From the NCBI GenBank assembly GCA_016778305.1, contig JADHPT010000008.1, positions 1 through 64,000 on the forward strand: a stretch of DNA of 64,000 nt, in the 5' to 3' direction. The stretch comes from Candidatus Poseidonia sp. (lineage in GTDB: Archaea; Thermoplasmatota; Poseidoniia; Poseidoniales; Poseidoniaceae). The translations under genes and the position numbers were made by a program. Numbering within the stretch: position 1 is the first letter of the stretch; every line of letters starts with the position of its first letter. The notes beneath the pieces were generated by a model. That model made no database searches, was not told the origin of the DNA, and saw only the letters and a list, made by a program, of their open reading frames with translations. This document shows positions 1 through 9,507 of the stretch, piece by piece.

Positions 1-3000
1 TAATCTCAACACCCTGAGCTTCGTTAGAGCTGTAGAACCAAATGTCTGCAATCTCTCCGCCATTCGTGAAGGTGTTGTCGCTGATCGTTATGTTATCTGC
101 GCCAATCTCGTTCGTGTTGTGGGAGTAGTAGTACGGTGAACGTTCAATGATCATTCCCACACCGCAGTCCACGAAGTTGTTGTTGGAGATGATGTTTCCA
201 TCGCCGCCAAGGATACGCATACATTCGTCGTTCCATGCGATAGCGTTGTTGAGTTCGGTCATTCCAGCAAAGTGAACGAACGTGTTGTTCGTGATCTTGA
301 AGAAGTCCAACTGATAGTTGTTGTAGTAACCGTATCCCATGGCTCCATACATAGTAGCAAGGCCAGAGATGGTCGTGTTGTTCATATCGATGTTCAGGGA
401 GTAGTAATTGTATCCAATAACGAATCCTTGTGGGTCTCCGCTGGAGGACACGGCTACTGCAGTAACTTCAGCATCGTGCATGTATAGGGAGGTCTCGCCG
501 GTGTAGTAAGGATACATACGGTTTGAACCATCAAAGTCATACGATGCTGTGGAGATCCAAGTACTTCCGTTCCAGTTGTGCTTACCGGAAGCGAGGTACA
601 TGAATGGAGCATCCATCATGACAGTCTCGCCAGCAAGGTCGTTACCGCTGTGACTGCGCAAGTAACCGTATTCGATCATTTCGTTCGCGTCACCAGCGTT
701 GAAGGTGCGGCTACCGCTTGAACTGAGGAATCCTGTACATTGTGCAATCTTGATGTAGGACGCTGAGGAATAACAAATACGAGCCGTGAAGGAATCTTCA
801 AGGTACATCGTATCGGTGTTTCCAGATGCATCGGTTAGGCTAACGTCGAAGAAGTCATATCGGAAGTCAGCATTGTTAACGCTGCTGCTTGTCCATGAAT
901 ATGCAATCTCTGCCACGGCAACTGCACTGTATCCTCCAAGGTTGAGAACACATACGCTTGCGCAAGTCGAGCTGTCCACAGTTTGTGTGGTATAGGTCAT
1001 GTCCTGAGCGACACCGTTGGCGTCGGTCTCTGCCATTCCTGTAACTTCCCCTGCACCATCCTTGAGTACGACGTTCGTTCCCACGACATTTTCAGCAACG
1101 TTCGATACGTTGGCTTTAACCGTAATGTCGACTTGTCGCATACGCGAGAATTCACCAGTACCCGTTACTTCAATGGAAGATGTGTCAACAGTTCCTTCGA
1201 TGTAATCCATCACAGAGGTGCCTGAAATAACAACATCCTTTGAGTTGCTCATCGTCACGTCAGTGAGGGTAAAGTCACCATCACCGCCAGCATCAATACC
1301 GATTGCATTGTTTTCAATGGTTAATCCGTTCATTGAAACGTCATTATCAGTGTTGCTGCCGTACTTGAATGCCGCACCTGCAGATCCTGTAACGGAACCT
1401 GTTAGGTCGCCACCTATGTCGTTTTGATAGTAGATACCAGAAAGCAATTGATTCTCGAAGTCGATGTTCTCAAGATCAATGCTACCAGAGGCACTTTGAC
1501 CGACAAGGACACCGTAATTACCGCCGGATACATTGAACCGGTTTGTAGTCACGGTTGTTTGACCAACAATATTCAAACCTGCTTGTGTTGGGTTTGTGAC
1601 GTCGATATCTTCGAAGTGGCCAGCGGTAAAGGCACCACCAACTTCAACACCGTAATCGGCGCCAATGATGCTACCTTCTTTGAACAGAGGCGTACCAGAC
1701 TCGCGCATGTAATTGCCGAGATCGGCTGCGTTGTTACCGGAGCGTGCCACGAAGTCGTAGCGATCTTGGTAGTTGTCTGCGCCACGGTGAAGGACATCCA
1801 TCCACAAGGTTACCTTGGAGATGTTTCCACCGTTTGCAACGGAGTTTGAGATGTCAACAACCGGGAAGGTCATTCGAGCACCTTGTCCGCTGTTCATGTA
1901 GTAGGTGTAAGCGTAATCAAGACAGACACCGTAGTTGTTGGGGTATCCACCAGACGCATAACTTGGTGGGTTTCCAACGCCGCCGGGTTGACCTGGTCCA
2001 CTCGAAGGTTGTCCATTGGGACCTTCTGGAGGAGCATAGACTCCTGAGAAGTAATTCGATGGAGAGTAGTATCCCCAGTACTTGTACGGGTATCGAGACT
2101 GGTAGGTTCCTGTTGGAGAGATATCCGTTTGTTCCCAATCGAATCCAAACTCATCTGGAGCTTCATAGTAGTCAGGGTATCCGACAGATGTTTGTCCAAG
2201 CCAGTAACGGTAGAAGTAGTAGAAGTACCCGTCAAAGTTCCCGTAGTTGTCTCCGGGAGATTCGATACCGTAGTAGTTGCAATGCCACGAAGGTGCACCA
2301 CCGCTACCGCCGTTGTAGGTGTGAGTTCCTGCAGTGACTGCTGGGTCGTTGCTACCGTAGGGGTAGTATCCTTCTTGTTCATCGTTGGTGATGTTCCAGC
2401 TGTTACCGTTATCATCTTCGAATTGAATGTTCATTCGATCGGTGATGAAATAGTACTTGCTTGTAGCATAGTTGTACGTTGGGTGAGCGTTTCCACCAGC
2501 CCAAATGGAGTTGGCGCCTACCTGAAGGTAATTGCCAGTTCCAAGATAGGAAGACAAGTCTATTTCGTAGGTTGTCCAACCGTTGGATTGGCCAGAGAGG
2601 GAAGTACTTCGGTAAATGGTCGGTAGTGACATACCACCATAGGCTGAGATGCCGACGGTATTCCCGTTGGAGGTAAAGCCGTCTACTTGTGGTGCGCCGT
2701 TGTAGGATTGGATACCCACTGCGGCGTTCTTCACGATCACATCGTTGATGGTAGCACCGGCGTTTTGGACCCAAAGAGCCGTTCCTGTTTGTCCCGTGTT
2801 GATGATGCTTGAGGCACTGATGCTCAATGTACCACCGTCCACCTTGACGGTTGCCATGTCATCGGATGACGTGGTTGCACCGAAGATGGTTGCTGAATCA
2901 AGCATGGTTAACGAAGCACCGTTTCCAATGAGGAGTGCAGCACCGGTTGATGTGTCTTGAGCGATGTCACGCATGTTGGCGTGGTCAAGAGTGAGGCTAC

Positions 3001-6000
3001 CGCCGTTCTGGATGTCCATGTGCAGTCCGTAGGTCGGTGAGACCGCACGGATGGCAGCAGGGCTTCCAGATGTACCATCATCGTTCGCTGTGATTGAGCC
3101 GCCGTCCTTCAGCACAATGACTGGGGAGGACGTAGCGGTGCTGAGCACACGTAGAGAACCACCTTGAAGTTCAAAACCACAGCCATCGAGCATAATATCT
3201 GCTGCAACGGTGATGGATGTATCGTCAAAGGTAAACATGTTGGTTGAACCATCATAGTTTGCTGAAAGGTTGGTGTAGGCAGCATCGTTGATCAATTTGT
3301 AACAGTCGAGGGTGGGATCGTTAAAGACAATCGGTGCAGGCTCAAGGAGCAAGTCCAAGTGAGTTCCCCACGTGTAGCCGCCGCTAGGATACCAGTCACT
3401 AGCAAGGGTCACGTCAGGGTAATCATCTGGATAGGTCTCATTCTGACCTGCAGTACCGAATGCACGCACGACGTGGTCGGCATAGGATGTACCGTCGCTG
3501 TCCTCGACAACGACCCAAACACTCGTGTTACCGTCGGCGTCGGTTACGTGCTTACCAACCTGGAACAATTCGTTGTTGTTGCTGTCCAAGAGGGAGGCAG
3601 TCACCATGTGATCAGCCTTGTAGACTCGTTGTTGTTGTCCGTTGATAGTAGCAAGACGGTAGAGGGACGCGTTAGCCAAGCCACCGAAGTAAACCATGGA
3701 TGGATTGGACGACGATGATGAAACATCGAATGCACAATTGCCAGTGTCTCCGTTGGAGTCAGAACAATCGTTCCCGTTGATATCGACATCAATCAAGACG
3801 ACGTTCGTTCCCGTGCGTGCCTTTGCAAGATAGGGTCCAGTACTGCTTACAGCATTGCTGCTGATGCTTGATTCACCGATAGCGAAGTGGGTATTGCGTC
3901 CGTCAAACACGTGATCTGTGGTTGAACTGTGTGAAATGGTCGCATCGCTGATGGTCACCATGTTTTTCGCAGTTGTACAGGATGCTGAACTCTTGAATGA
4001 GTCAAGAGATGGAGATTCTAGTTCCATAACCCATCCGCAACCGGTTACCGTAAATCCGTCGATGTCAAAGTTGTCCATCGACATGATTTCGTTGGTAATG
4101 GCGCTACCCGTGAGTGACACAGCACCGGCAGTAATGTCGGTAAAGGTACCAGGGTGGATACGTTGCATCGAGATATCGTTAGCGGTGATGGTGTCAAGAA
4201 CCGCAGATGAACTGGAAGGTCCGTTGCCGGTCTGTGAAGTTCCACCGGGAACAACCAGCATATTGGCTGTTCCAAAGTCAGCGTCCATGACGATCATGCT
4301 GTCCATTGCGAAGATACTCACGTCTCGGTAGGAGTCAATGTCTACGTTGTTGATGTAAACATCGGAACCTGCGCCAGCATCGGACTTGATAGCCGCTCCA
4401 GTTTGAGCTGCTGTGTTGGTCACGGTGACGTTTGACACACGAACATCTTGCAAATCAACGTTCACGAAGTTGCGGTATGCATTTTCAACCGTGAGGTTTT
4501 CAGCCACAAGCATTCCAGAAGAAGATCCTGAAACGCTCATGATGGCACCGTCACCGACGTTACCATCGGTGTTGCAGTTCTTCATGGTACCTTCGAGGAG
4601 CGTAGCCATGGTGTTTTCTGCAAAGTAGAAACACGATTCGTCAACACCGTCAATGGTGAAATCAGACATTGTGAGTACTGTACCTTGGCCACTACCGTGT
4701 GTGAAGACCGCACCGACATCGGTGAAGGTGACTTCAGACATGGTGTAGTTACCAGTGTTACAATCCGCGGTGGAGGAACCACAGGACGGACCGGATCCAT
4801 CATGTCGGCTTCCAGAGCGGAATACAGCATCTTCAGTGTTGTTGAAGTTCACATAACTGAATTGGTGTCGGTCATCAGTACCACCTGCTGTTGCACAGTC
4901 ATCGGTAAAGGCCATACCCAACCAGTCAGCACCGTTCATTCCGGTGAAGTTGATGTTGTTTGTGGCGTTACCAATAGCGGTAAACTTGGTACAGGAACCG
5001 TCAAAGGAAATACCCTTTCCAGCAGCAATTTGAATTTGCACACCAGGCTCAATGGTCAAGTCGGAACTGACCGTGAGGTACTTGTTGGTGGGGTTGATTC
5101 GAATCGGGCTGTCGGTGAGGTCCCAGTGAGGGTCAGAGGTGATGTCAGAGGTGACATCAGTTCCCTTGCCTTCGTAGGGCATCACGCGGTAGTATGTTGA
5201 ACAGTCTGTGCTGGATGTAGAGTAGCAGTAGTATGTGTTGTATCCAGTCCAGAATGGAGCGATGGTACCTGGTCGGGCGAGGCTCGATCCGCTGTACGGT
5301 AGAGCAGGCTGATGATAGGTCCATAGGTTTTGCTCAACGTTGGTATTTCCGTTGTCGATGAAGTACATGTTACCTTGTCGGCTGATTTGGACACGGTCGT
5401 TGCTGTCATCACCGTCATAGGTGGTGCCGAAATACTCGAATTCGAACCCAGCGGGAATATCAATGTTAGCGTTGCAGTTGTTCTTGTTGAGATTCCAGTA
5501 GTAGGAGGACATGCAGTAGTAAAGGTATGGTTGTCCGTTGGAGGTCCCTGATAGAGCAGTGTTGGCGTTGGCCAACTCAACGAGTCCCTTATCGAAGGAT
5601 TCCCAGCCGTGGCTCGTGGAATCCGTTGAGATACGGAAGTTCGAAGTTGTTGGCGTGTGACCAGGGTTGCTGTTGAAACTCGTCGATGAGGTCTGCGAAA
5701 TACTAGCGCCCTTGGAACGTGTTTGATCCATGTATCCAATCGACCAAGAATTGTAGGTAGCCTTACAACCTGAGTCGTATTTGAATTCAATCTCGTTCGT
5801 CACGTCATAGAAAGCTGCCTGAACGGTACATTCCGTACCGTAGGTGTAGTATTGACGGTCACGCCATTCGACGATGAACACCATGTTCGGGTCGCCACGT
5901 TCAAAGGAGAAGGTGGACGATGTGTTGACGTTGATTCCTGCACTGACTGTTGATGTATCACGTGCGGTGAAGTAGTACTCCACTGTGTCATTCACTTCCA

Positions 6001-9000
6001 AATCCTCGACATCAGCGCTCCAAGTACATTGTGAAAGTGCACAATCGCTTCGAGACTTACCTGCTTGCTGTGTCATGGCTGTTGAAGTCCAAGTTCCAGC
6101 AGAACCGCCGTCGGGTGTGATTCGGTGATAGAGAGTTGGTCCGACGCCGGTAGAACTGCTGGTGTTCAGACCTGATGCAGGATCGCCCGCATCAAGGATT
6201 GAAACAGATACAGTTCGTGTCTTGGCGTGTGAATCCTTCATGGCTGAATGTATCAATTCTGGCTTGAAGGTATCTGGCGTTGGTGCGACATTTCCGACCT
6301 TGTAAGACATGTCACCCGTTGCGGCTTGACGGCCGTAGTAGCCAGTACCGAGAGCAAATCCACTCCAGCGATAGGAGCTGGGTGAGTTGTAGATCATGTA
6401 GTAGGCAGAGGTACAACGGTCTAGGGATGTTGCACGGTAGAAGTAATACCAGCCGTTGGTGGTAACGCACATGCGGTCGGCAGTGGTCGAACTTCCTGTT
6501 GCATTGAACTTGAAGGTACCAAAGTCACCAGTGATGTCACCAGGGATGGCGAACTTGTAGGCTTGAGTCACACCGTATCCAAGAGATTGGGTAGGTGATG
6601 CTCCGCCAGTAAGTGGTGCATCAATGCCGGGTTCTGTTCCAACACCCACGACACCCCAAGAGTTCTTGGTGGCATCGTAGTGGTAAATCAAGTTCATTCC
6701 TGGTCCGTCATCGGCGCTGATTTGAAGGTAGCCACCGTTGCCAGCCTGCATGTTTTGATTGCCCTTGTTCGTACCGCTGTTCATGCCGTAGGAACCAGTA
6801 GCAGGTGCTTGATTCCATCGAGTGAGCCAGTTGTTATAGAACGTGCTCGTACCTGTGTACCAGCATTGAGAGGACCCCGTGCCACAGTTGGATGTGTCGA
6901 ATTCAAAGAAATATTCGTCACTGTCGCTGTAGTAGGTCATCTGTCGGTCAAGGAAGCCTTGTGGGTTGTATTGGCTGCTTGCGTGGACGTCGGTGCTCAA
7001 CACGGTCATCTTCTTGTGAGTTGCAGGTGCGTTGGCAGGGTCGACGATATCGACTTGGTAAGGCGTAGGCGTGGTCTGTGTACCAGTGAGCGCAGGTTCG
7101 TAACCGACGTTAGCACCGTTGCTGCCTTGGTTGAGGTCTTGGTACTTCCAGTAGTATCGCAAATCGTCTCCGTAGGAGAGGTCATCTGTTCGAGCCTTGA
7201 AGTAACAATCTGTGGTTGTGCTGCCGCAGGTTCCCACTGAGATCAATTCACCGCCGTCGAGTTGGTTGTTGGAACCCAATCCATAGGTGGTGCTGCTCCA
7301 GGATGTACCGCCATCGGTCGAGTAGTACAGTTGGGGTGCACCGCTCGAAGTGGTATCAATACCGGACATATCGGTGAGCTTGATGTGGAATGTTCGCTCT
7401 CCTTCGATGTACGAATCAATGCCGGTGTACGGAATGAAATCAGACGTTGGGGGGTCTGCGTCCGTACCTCCGGAATACGTAACCAAGAGGTGAGAGTTAC
7501 TGCTTCCAGAAGCATAAGCATAGGTGTAGAAGTAAGCCGTAGAGCCAGACCAGAATTCACCGATTCCGACCGTACCAGTGTTGGTGACGGCATCGCTAAT
7601 GATGGACACGCCACCCGATGTGGCGCCACATGCAGTAGCGGAGTTGCACATCGTAACGGTCTTCCATCCTGTGCCGCGTAGGTTCACGGTACCTGAAGAG
7701 GGCGAGTTAGCCATGGATGAAAGCAGTGATAGAGCGGCAGTACCGCCATAGTTTTGCGCAAGGTAACTGGCGCTGATGGCGTTTCCGTTGCATGAGGCAG
7801 ACCCAAAGTTGGTCCATGAATAACGAGGCGCTGTTCCACAGCCCTCGAGGACCTTCACTTGTGCATTGCGGTTGGCGGAGTTGCCGTAACTCATGTACTT
7901 CTTGAATTCAATTTTGTCAACGGTTGCCCCGGAAGGAAGTTGGCTGCTTGAGGTGAATGTGTACTTGTGCCATGGGAGATAATAATAGCGACCACCGTAA
8001 CTGGTTGTCATGTAGTGGTAGCGGTAGGAACTTGTGTAACAGTATCCGTAATACTTGTAACAGTATCCGCCAGAGTTGGAGTTGACTCGAATCGTAGGAT
8101 CCACTCCAATAGGGAAGATACGGTCATCAGAGGTAATCCAATCTGCATCCACCACGGTAATGAGGAGGATTTCTGGACCGTACACTTGCACGAAGAAGGT
8201 GCCCATGTAAGGTTCGCTTGCTTCGGGCTCGATGATCACAGGAGATGGAATCTCAACGAGAACTTCTCCGGTTTCGATATTGCGAATATGGAGTGCTTCC
8301 TGCGTCTGGAAGAGTTCCTGGCCGAGTTCTGTTTCGCCAGAGAAGAGAGCATATCCTGCTGGCATTCGGAGGCCTTCGCTCAATCCAAACCAAGCTGCGT
8401 TGGCTGGAAGGACAGGTGCCTCTCGGATGACGAGGTTTTGCTTGACTTGTGTAGCCTCAACGGTGTAGTCCAAGTCATAGCCCTCAGCAAGCGGATAGCG
8501 GATGACGTTGCCACCAACTTCGATGCCGTTAGGGGTCGGTGCTGTGATGAAGGGTTCAGGAGCGCTTCCTGATTCATCCAAGGTAACGAGCATGGGGTTC
8601 AGTCCGGAGATAACCGGATCGACCCACTCATTGGCCTGAACGCTGATTCCATTGGCTGCCTCTGGAGCAAAGTGGGTCAAGAAGGTGTTTTCTGTGACAC
8701 TCCACCCTTGAACGCCAGCCTGGATGTTCAAGTCAATGTTTTCCCAAGTACCCTCGCCGCTCATGTAATGCAGAGGTTCGCTCGCAACCATTTGCGTCAT
8801 GGTCCCATCATCGTTCAGATAGGCCTTGGTTTTCTCGTCTCGCATCCCTTGAAGTTCAAGCGATGGGTCATATTCATATTCTTCAGCAATCGTTTCGGGG
8901 AGCTTGAAGTAATCTTCTTCATCTCCAGTTGAGGTTGCTTCCACAAACTCAGCCTCAGCACTTTCATTGTTGTCGACGTAGCCGCTCATTGGCATGAGCA

Positions 9001-9079
9001 CCATCAATGCGCACAACAATAGTGCAATTCCGATACCGCCGAAGACGGTTTTCTTATTGTCTTTCTTGTTTCCCAACAT
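1..9079 (-). CDS. Giant secreted beta-helix-like surface protein (3' end outside window)
   Basis: One reading frame stays open from the ATG at 9079 to the left edge, giving 3,026 codons without a stop; the C terminus lies outside. An in-frame TGA sits just upstream (9083-9085), and a GGTGA ribosome site precedes the ATG. The first ~33 residues are a lysine-rich n-region and a hydrophobic stretch, a signal peptide or anchor. Residues ~80-130 (DGTMTQ, EPLHY, GTWENID) resemble the N-terminal region of Rhs/wall-associated proteins. Residues ~320-500 (DPTIRV, then a beta domain) resemble DNRLRE-type stalk domains. Most of the rest is short Asn/Gly/Thr-rich beta repeats with NNFVDC- and ISNN-like rungs, typical of right-handed parallel beta-helices. 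Tyr-rich patches lie near residues 335-370 and 2265-2380. Probably an extracellular adhesin, stalk or surface-layer component; no enzymatic residues were recognised and the function is unknown. Confidence 0.85.
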   Translation of the reverse strand, partial: MLGNKKDNKKTVFGGIGIALLLCALMVLMPMSGYVDNNESAEAEFVEATSTGDEEDYFKLPETIAEEYEYDPSLELQGMRDEKTKAYLNDDGTMTQMVASEPLHYMSGEGTWENIDLNIQAGVQGWSVTENTFLTHFAPEAANGISVQANEWVDPVISGLNPMLVTLDESGSAPEPFITAPTPNGIEVGGNVIRYPLAEGYDLDYTVEATQVKQNLVIREAPVLPANAAWFGLSEGLRMPAGYALFSGETELGQELFQTQEALHIRNIETGEVLVEIPSPVIIEPEASEPYMGTFFVQVYGPEILLITVVDADWITSDDRIFPIGVDPTIRVNSNSGGYCYKYYGYCYTSSYRYHYMTTSYGGRYYYLPWHKYTFTSSSQLPSGATVDKIEFKKYMSYGNSANRNAQVKVLEGCGTAPRYSWTNFGSASCNGNAISASYLAQNYGGTAALSLLSSMANSPSSGTVNLRGTGWKTVTMCNSATACGATSGGVSIISDAVTNTGTVGIGEFWSGSTAYFYTYAYASGSSNSHLLVTYSGGTDADPPTSDFIPYTGIDSYIEGERTFHIKLTDMSGIDTTSSGAPQLYYSTDGGTSWSSTTYGLGSNNQLDGGELISVGTCGSTTTDCYFKARTDDLSYGDDLRYYWKYQDLNQGSNGANVGYEPALTGTQTTPTPYQVDIVDPANAPATHKKMTVLSTDVHASSQYNPQGFLDRQMTYYSDSDEYFFEFDTSNCGTGSSQCWYTGTSTFYNNWLTRWNQAPATGSYGMNSGTNKGNQNMQAGNGGYLQISADDGPGMNLIYHYDATKNSWGVVGVGTEPGIDAPLTGGASPTQSLGYGVTQAYKFAIPGDITGDFGTFKFNATGSSTTADRMCVTTNGWYYFYRATSLDRCTSAYYMIYNSPSSYRWSGFALGTGYYGRQAATGDMSYKVGNVAPTPDTFKPELIHSAMKDSHAKTRTVSVSILDAGDPASGLNTSSSTGVGPTLYHRITPDGGSAGTWTSTAMTQQAGKSRSDCALSQCTWSADVEDLEVNDTVEYYFTARDTSTVSAGINVNTSSTFSFERGDPNMVFIVEWRDRQYYTYGTECTVQAAFYDVTNEIEFKYDSGCKATYNSWSIGYMDQTRSKGASISQTSSTSFNSNPGHTPTTSNFRISTDSTSHGWESFDKGLVELANANTALSGTSNGQPYLYYCMSSYYWNLNKNNCNANIDIPAGFEFEYFGTTYDGDDSNDRVQISRQGNMYFIDNGNTNVEQNLWTYHQPALPYSGSSLARPGTIAPFWTGYNTYYCYSTSSTDCSTYYRVMPYEGKGTDVTSDITSDPHWDLTDSPIRINPTNKYLTVSSDLTIEPGVQIQIAAGKGISFDGSCTKFTAIGNATNNINFTGMNGADWLGMAFTDDCATAGGTDDRHQFSYVNFNNTEDAVFRSGSRHDGSGPSCGSSTADCNTGNYTMSEVTFTDVGAVFTHGSGQGTVLTMSDFTIDGVDESCFYFAENTMATLLEGTMKNCNTDGNVGDGAIMSVSGSSSGMLVAENLTVENAYRNFVNVDLQDVRVSNVTVTNTAAQTGAAIKSDAGAGSDVYINNVDIDSYRDVSIFAMDSMIVMDADFGTANMLVVPGGTSQTGNGPSSSSAVLDTITANDISMQRIHPGTFTDITAGAVSLTGSAITNEIMSMDNFDIDGFTVTGCGWVMELESPSLDSFKSSASCTTAKNMVTISDATISHSSTTDHVFDGRNTHFAIGESSISSNAVSSTGPYLAKARTGTNVVLIDVDINGNDCSDSNGDTGNCAFDVSSSSSNPSMVYFGGLANASLYRLATINGQQQRVYKADHMVTASLLDSNNNELFQVGKHVTDADGNTSVWVVVEDSDGTSYADHVVRAFGTAGQNETYPDDYPDVTLASDWYPSGGYTWGTHLDLLLEPAPIVFNDPTLDCYKLINDAAYTNLSANYDGSTNMFTFDDTSITVAADIMLDGCGFELQGGSLRVLSTATSSPVIVLKDGGSITANDDGTSGSPAAIRAVSPTYGLHMDIQNGGSLTLDHANMRDIAQDTSTGAALLIGNGASLTMLDSATIFGATTSSDDMATVKVDGGTLSISASSIINTGQTGTALWVQNAGATINDVIVKNAAVGIQSYNGAPQVDGFTSNGNTVGISAYGGMSLPTIYRSTSLSGQSNGWTTYEIDLSSYLGTGNYLQVGANSIWAGGNAHPTYNYATSKYYFITDRMNIQFEDDNGNSWNITNDEQEGYYPYGSNDPAVTAGTHTYNGGSGGAPSWHCNYYGIESPGDNYGNFDGYFYYFYRYWLGQTSVGYPDYYEAPDEFGFDWEQTDISPTGTYQSRYPYKYWGYYSPSNYFSGVYAPPEGPNGQPSSGPGQPGGVGNPPSYASGGYPNNYGVCLDYAYTYYMNSGQGARMTFPVVDISNSVANGGNISKVTLWMDVLHRGADNYQDRYDFVARSGNNAADLGNYMRESGTPLFKEGSIIGADYGVEVGGAFTAGHFEDIDVTNPTQAGLNIVGQTTVTTNRFNVSGGNYGVLVGQSASGSIDLENIDFENQLLSGIYYQNDIGGDLTGSVTGSAGAAFKYGSNTDNDVSMNGLTIENNAIGIDAGGDGDFTLTDVTMSNSKDVVISGTSVMDYIEGTVDTSSIEVTGTGEFSRMRQVDITVKANVSNVAENVVGTNVVLKDGAGEVTGMAETDANGVAQDMTYTTQTVDSSTCASVCVLNLGGYSAVAVAEIAYSWTSSSVNNADFRYDFFDVSLTDASGNTDTMYLEDSFTARICYSSASYIKIAQCTGFLSSSGSRTFNAGDANEMIEYGYLRSHSGNDLAGETVMMDAPFMYLASGKHNWNGSTWISTASYDFDGSNRMYPYYTGETSLYMHDAEVTAVAVSSSGDPQGFVIGYNYYSLNIDMNNTTISGLATMYGAMGYGYYNNYQLDFFKITNNTFVHFAGMTELNNAIAWNDECMRILGGDGNIISNNNFVDCGVGMIIERSPYYYSHNTNEIGADNITISDNTFTNGGEIADIWFYSSNEAQGVEI

Positions 9080-9130
9080 AGGTCATTCACCAGCATACGG
9101 ACTGTATGCAGTGCATCCCACACTTTACAA

Positions 9131-9139
9131 TACTTATAG
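9131..9139 (-). promoter_or_regulatory. TATA box of the giant surface protein gene
   Basis: On the minus strand this reads CTATAAGTA with a C-rich stretch (CCCCAACCA) just upstream, resembling an archaeal BRE/TATA pair. It would place the transcription start about 25 nt downstream, near 9105, leaving a leader of about 25 nt that includes the GGTGA ribosome site. This is inference from sequence and spacing only. Confidence 0.55.
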
Positions 9140-9413
9140 TGGTTGGGGTGCAAAATGTTTGATAAATCCTTGCAAGCACCCGTATGGGCCATGAATCTCG
9201 AGACAGAAGATGTTGCGAAATAGTTCATTTGTGGAGAGAAAATATCACTTCGAGATTCCGACAAATCTGTGATCTCGACGACGGCAAAAAAAAAACCGTG
9301 TATTCATTATCTTCTTTGGGCGCTGAAATTACCTTTGATGGTGCACCATTAGAGCGCGTTCAAAAGGTACTCTAAGCAATGCATCAAAGAACGTCAGTCG
9401 TTGATTGATGTTA

Positions 9414-9453
9414 GAAAAAGAAAAAGCCAGAGGGGCCGCCGTGGCGACCCCTC
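9414..9453 (-). terminator. Hairpin plus U-tract terminator
   Basis: On the minus strand, two 11-nt arms (9443-9453 and 9430-9440) are complementary apart from one G-U pair. They give a strong GC-rich stem with a very short loop, followed by a T-rich run (TTTTTCTTTTT, 9415-9425). It sits about 55 nt after the stop of the 1,049-aa surface protein gene. The arrangement is like a bacterial intrinsic terminator; in archaea the U-tract alone is the usual signal, so the stem may also stabilise the mRNA 3' end. Confidence 0.7.
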
Positions 9454-9507
9454 CAGCGTTGTACACTCGCTAGGAGTGGAGGTTGTGTTCACCGAAGGGG
9501 CTGGGAA

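Larger units (their letters stand above)
9080..9507. other. 428-bp intergenic region between two surface protein genes
   Basis: It holds the promoter of the giant protein at its left end and the hairpin terminator of the 1,049-aa protein gene at its right end. A run of ten A (about 9285-9294; T-run on the minus strand) lies between. A 63-codon plus-strand frame at 9184-9375 is present, but it has no ribosome site and no recognisable domain. Nothing else is seen. Confidence 0.5.

Noticed and set aside
2161-2280. Repeated GTAGTA/GAAGTA triplets looking like a satellite or CRISPR-like repeat
   Set aside because: The repeats are Tyr/Phe codons of the Tyr-rich block with no regular spacer pattern; no CRISPR array found in the window.
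1744-2626. Long overlapping frames (165-197 codons) opposite and beside the giant gene
   Set aside because: They are in other frames of a continuous open frame and show no domain; low-complexity Ser/Arg or Val composition comes from the Tyr/Thr codon bias of the true gene.
5182-5790. 202-codon minus-strand frame inside the giant gene
   Set aside because: It is a different frame of the same strand; the giant gene frame has no stop here, so this is a shadow.
7967-8572. 201-codon plus-strand frame opposite the giant gene start
   Set aside because: Antisense to signal-proximal coding sequence with clear protein similarity on the other strand; no ribosome site.
9184-9375. 63-codon plus-strand frame in the intergenic region
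   Set aside because: No ribosome site or promoter with suitable spacing, no recognisable domain, and it overlaps the promoter-terminator region; could be chance.
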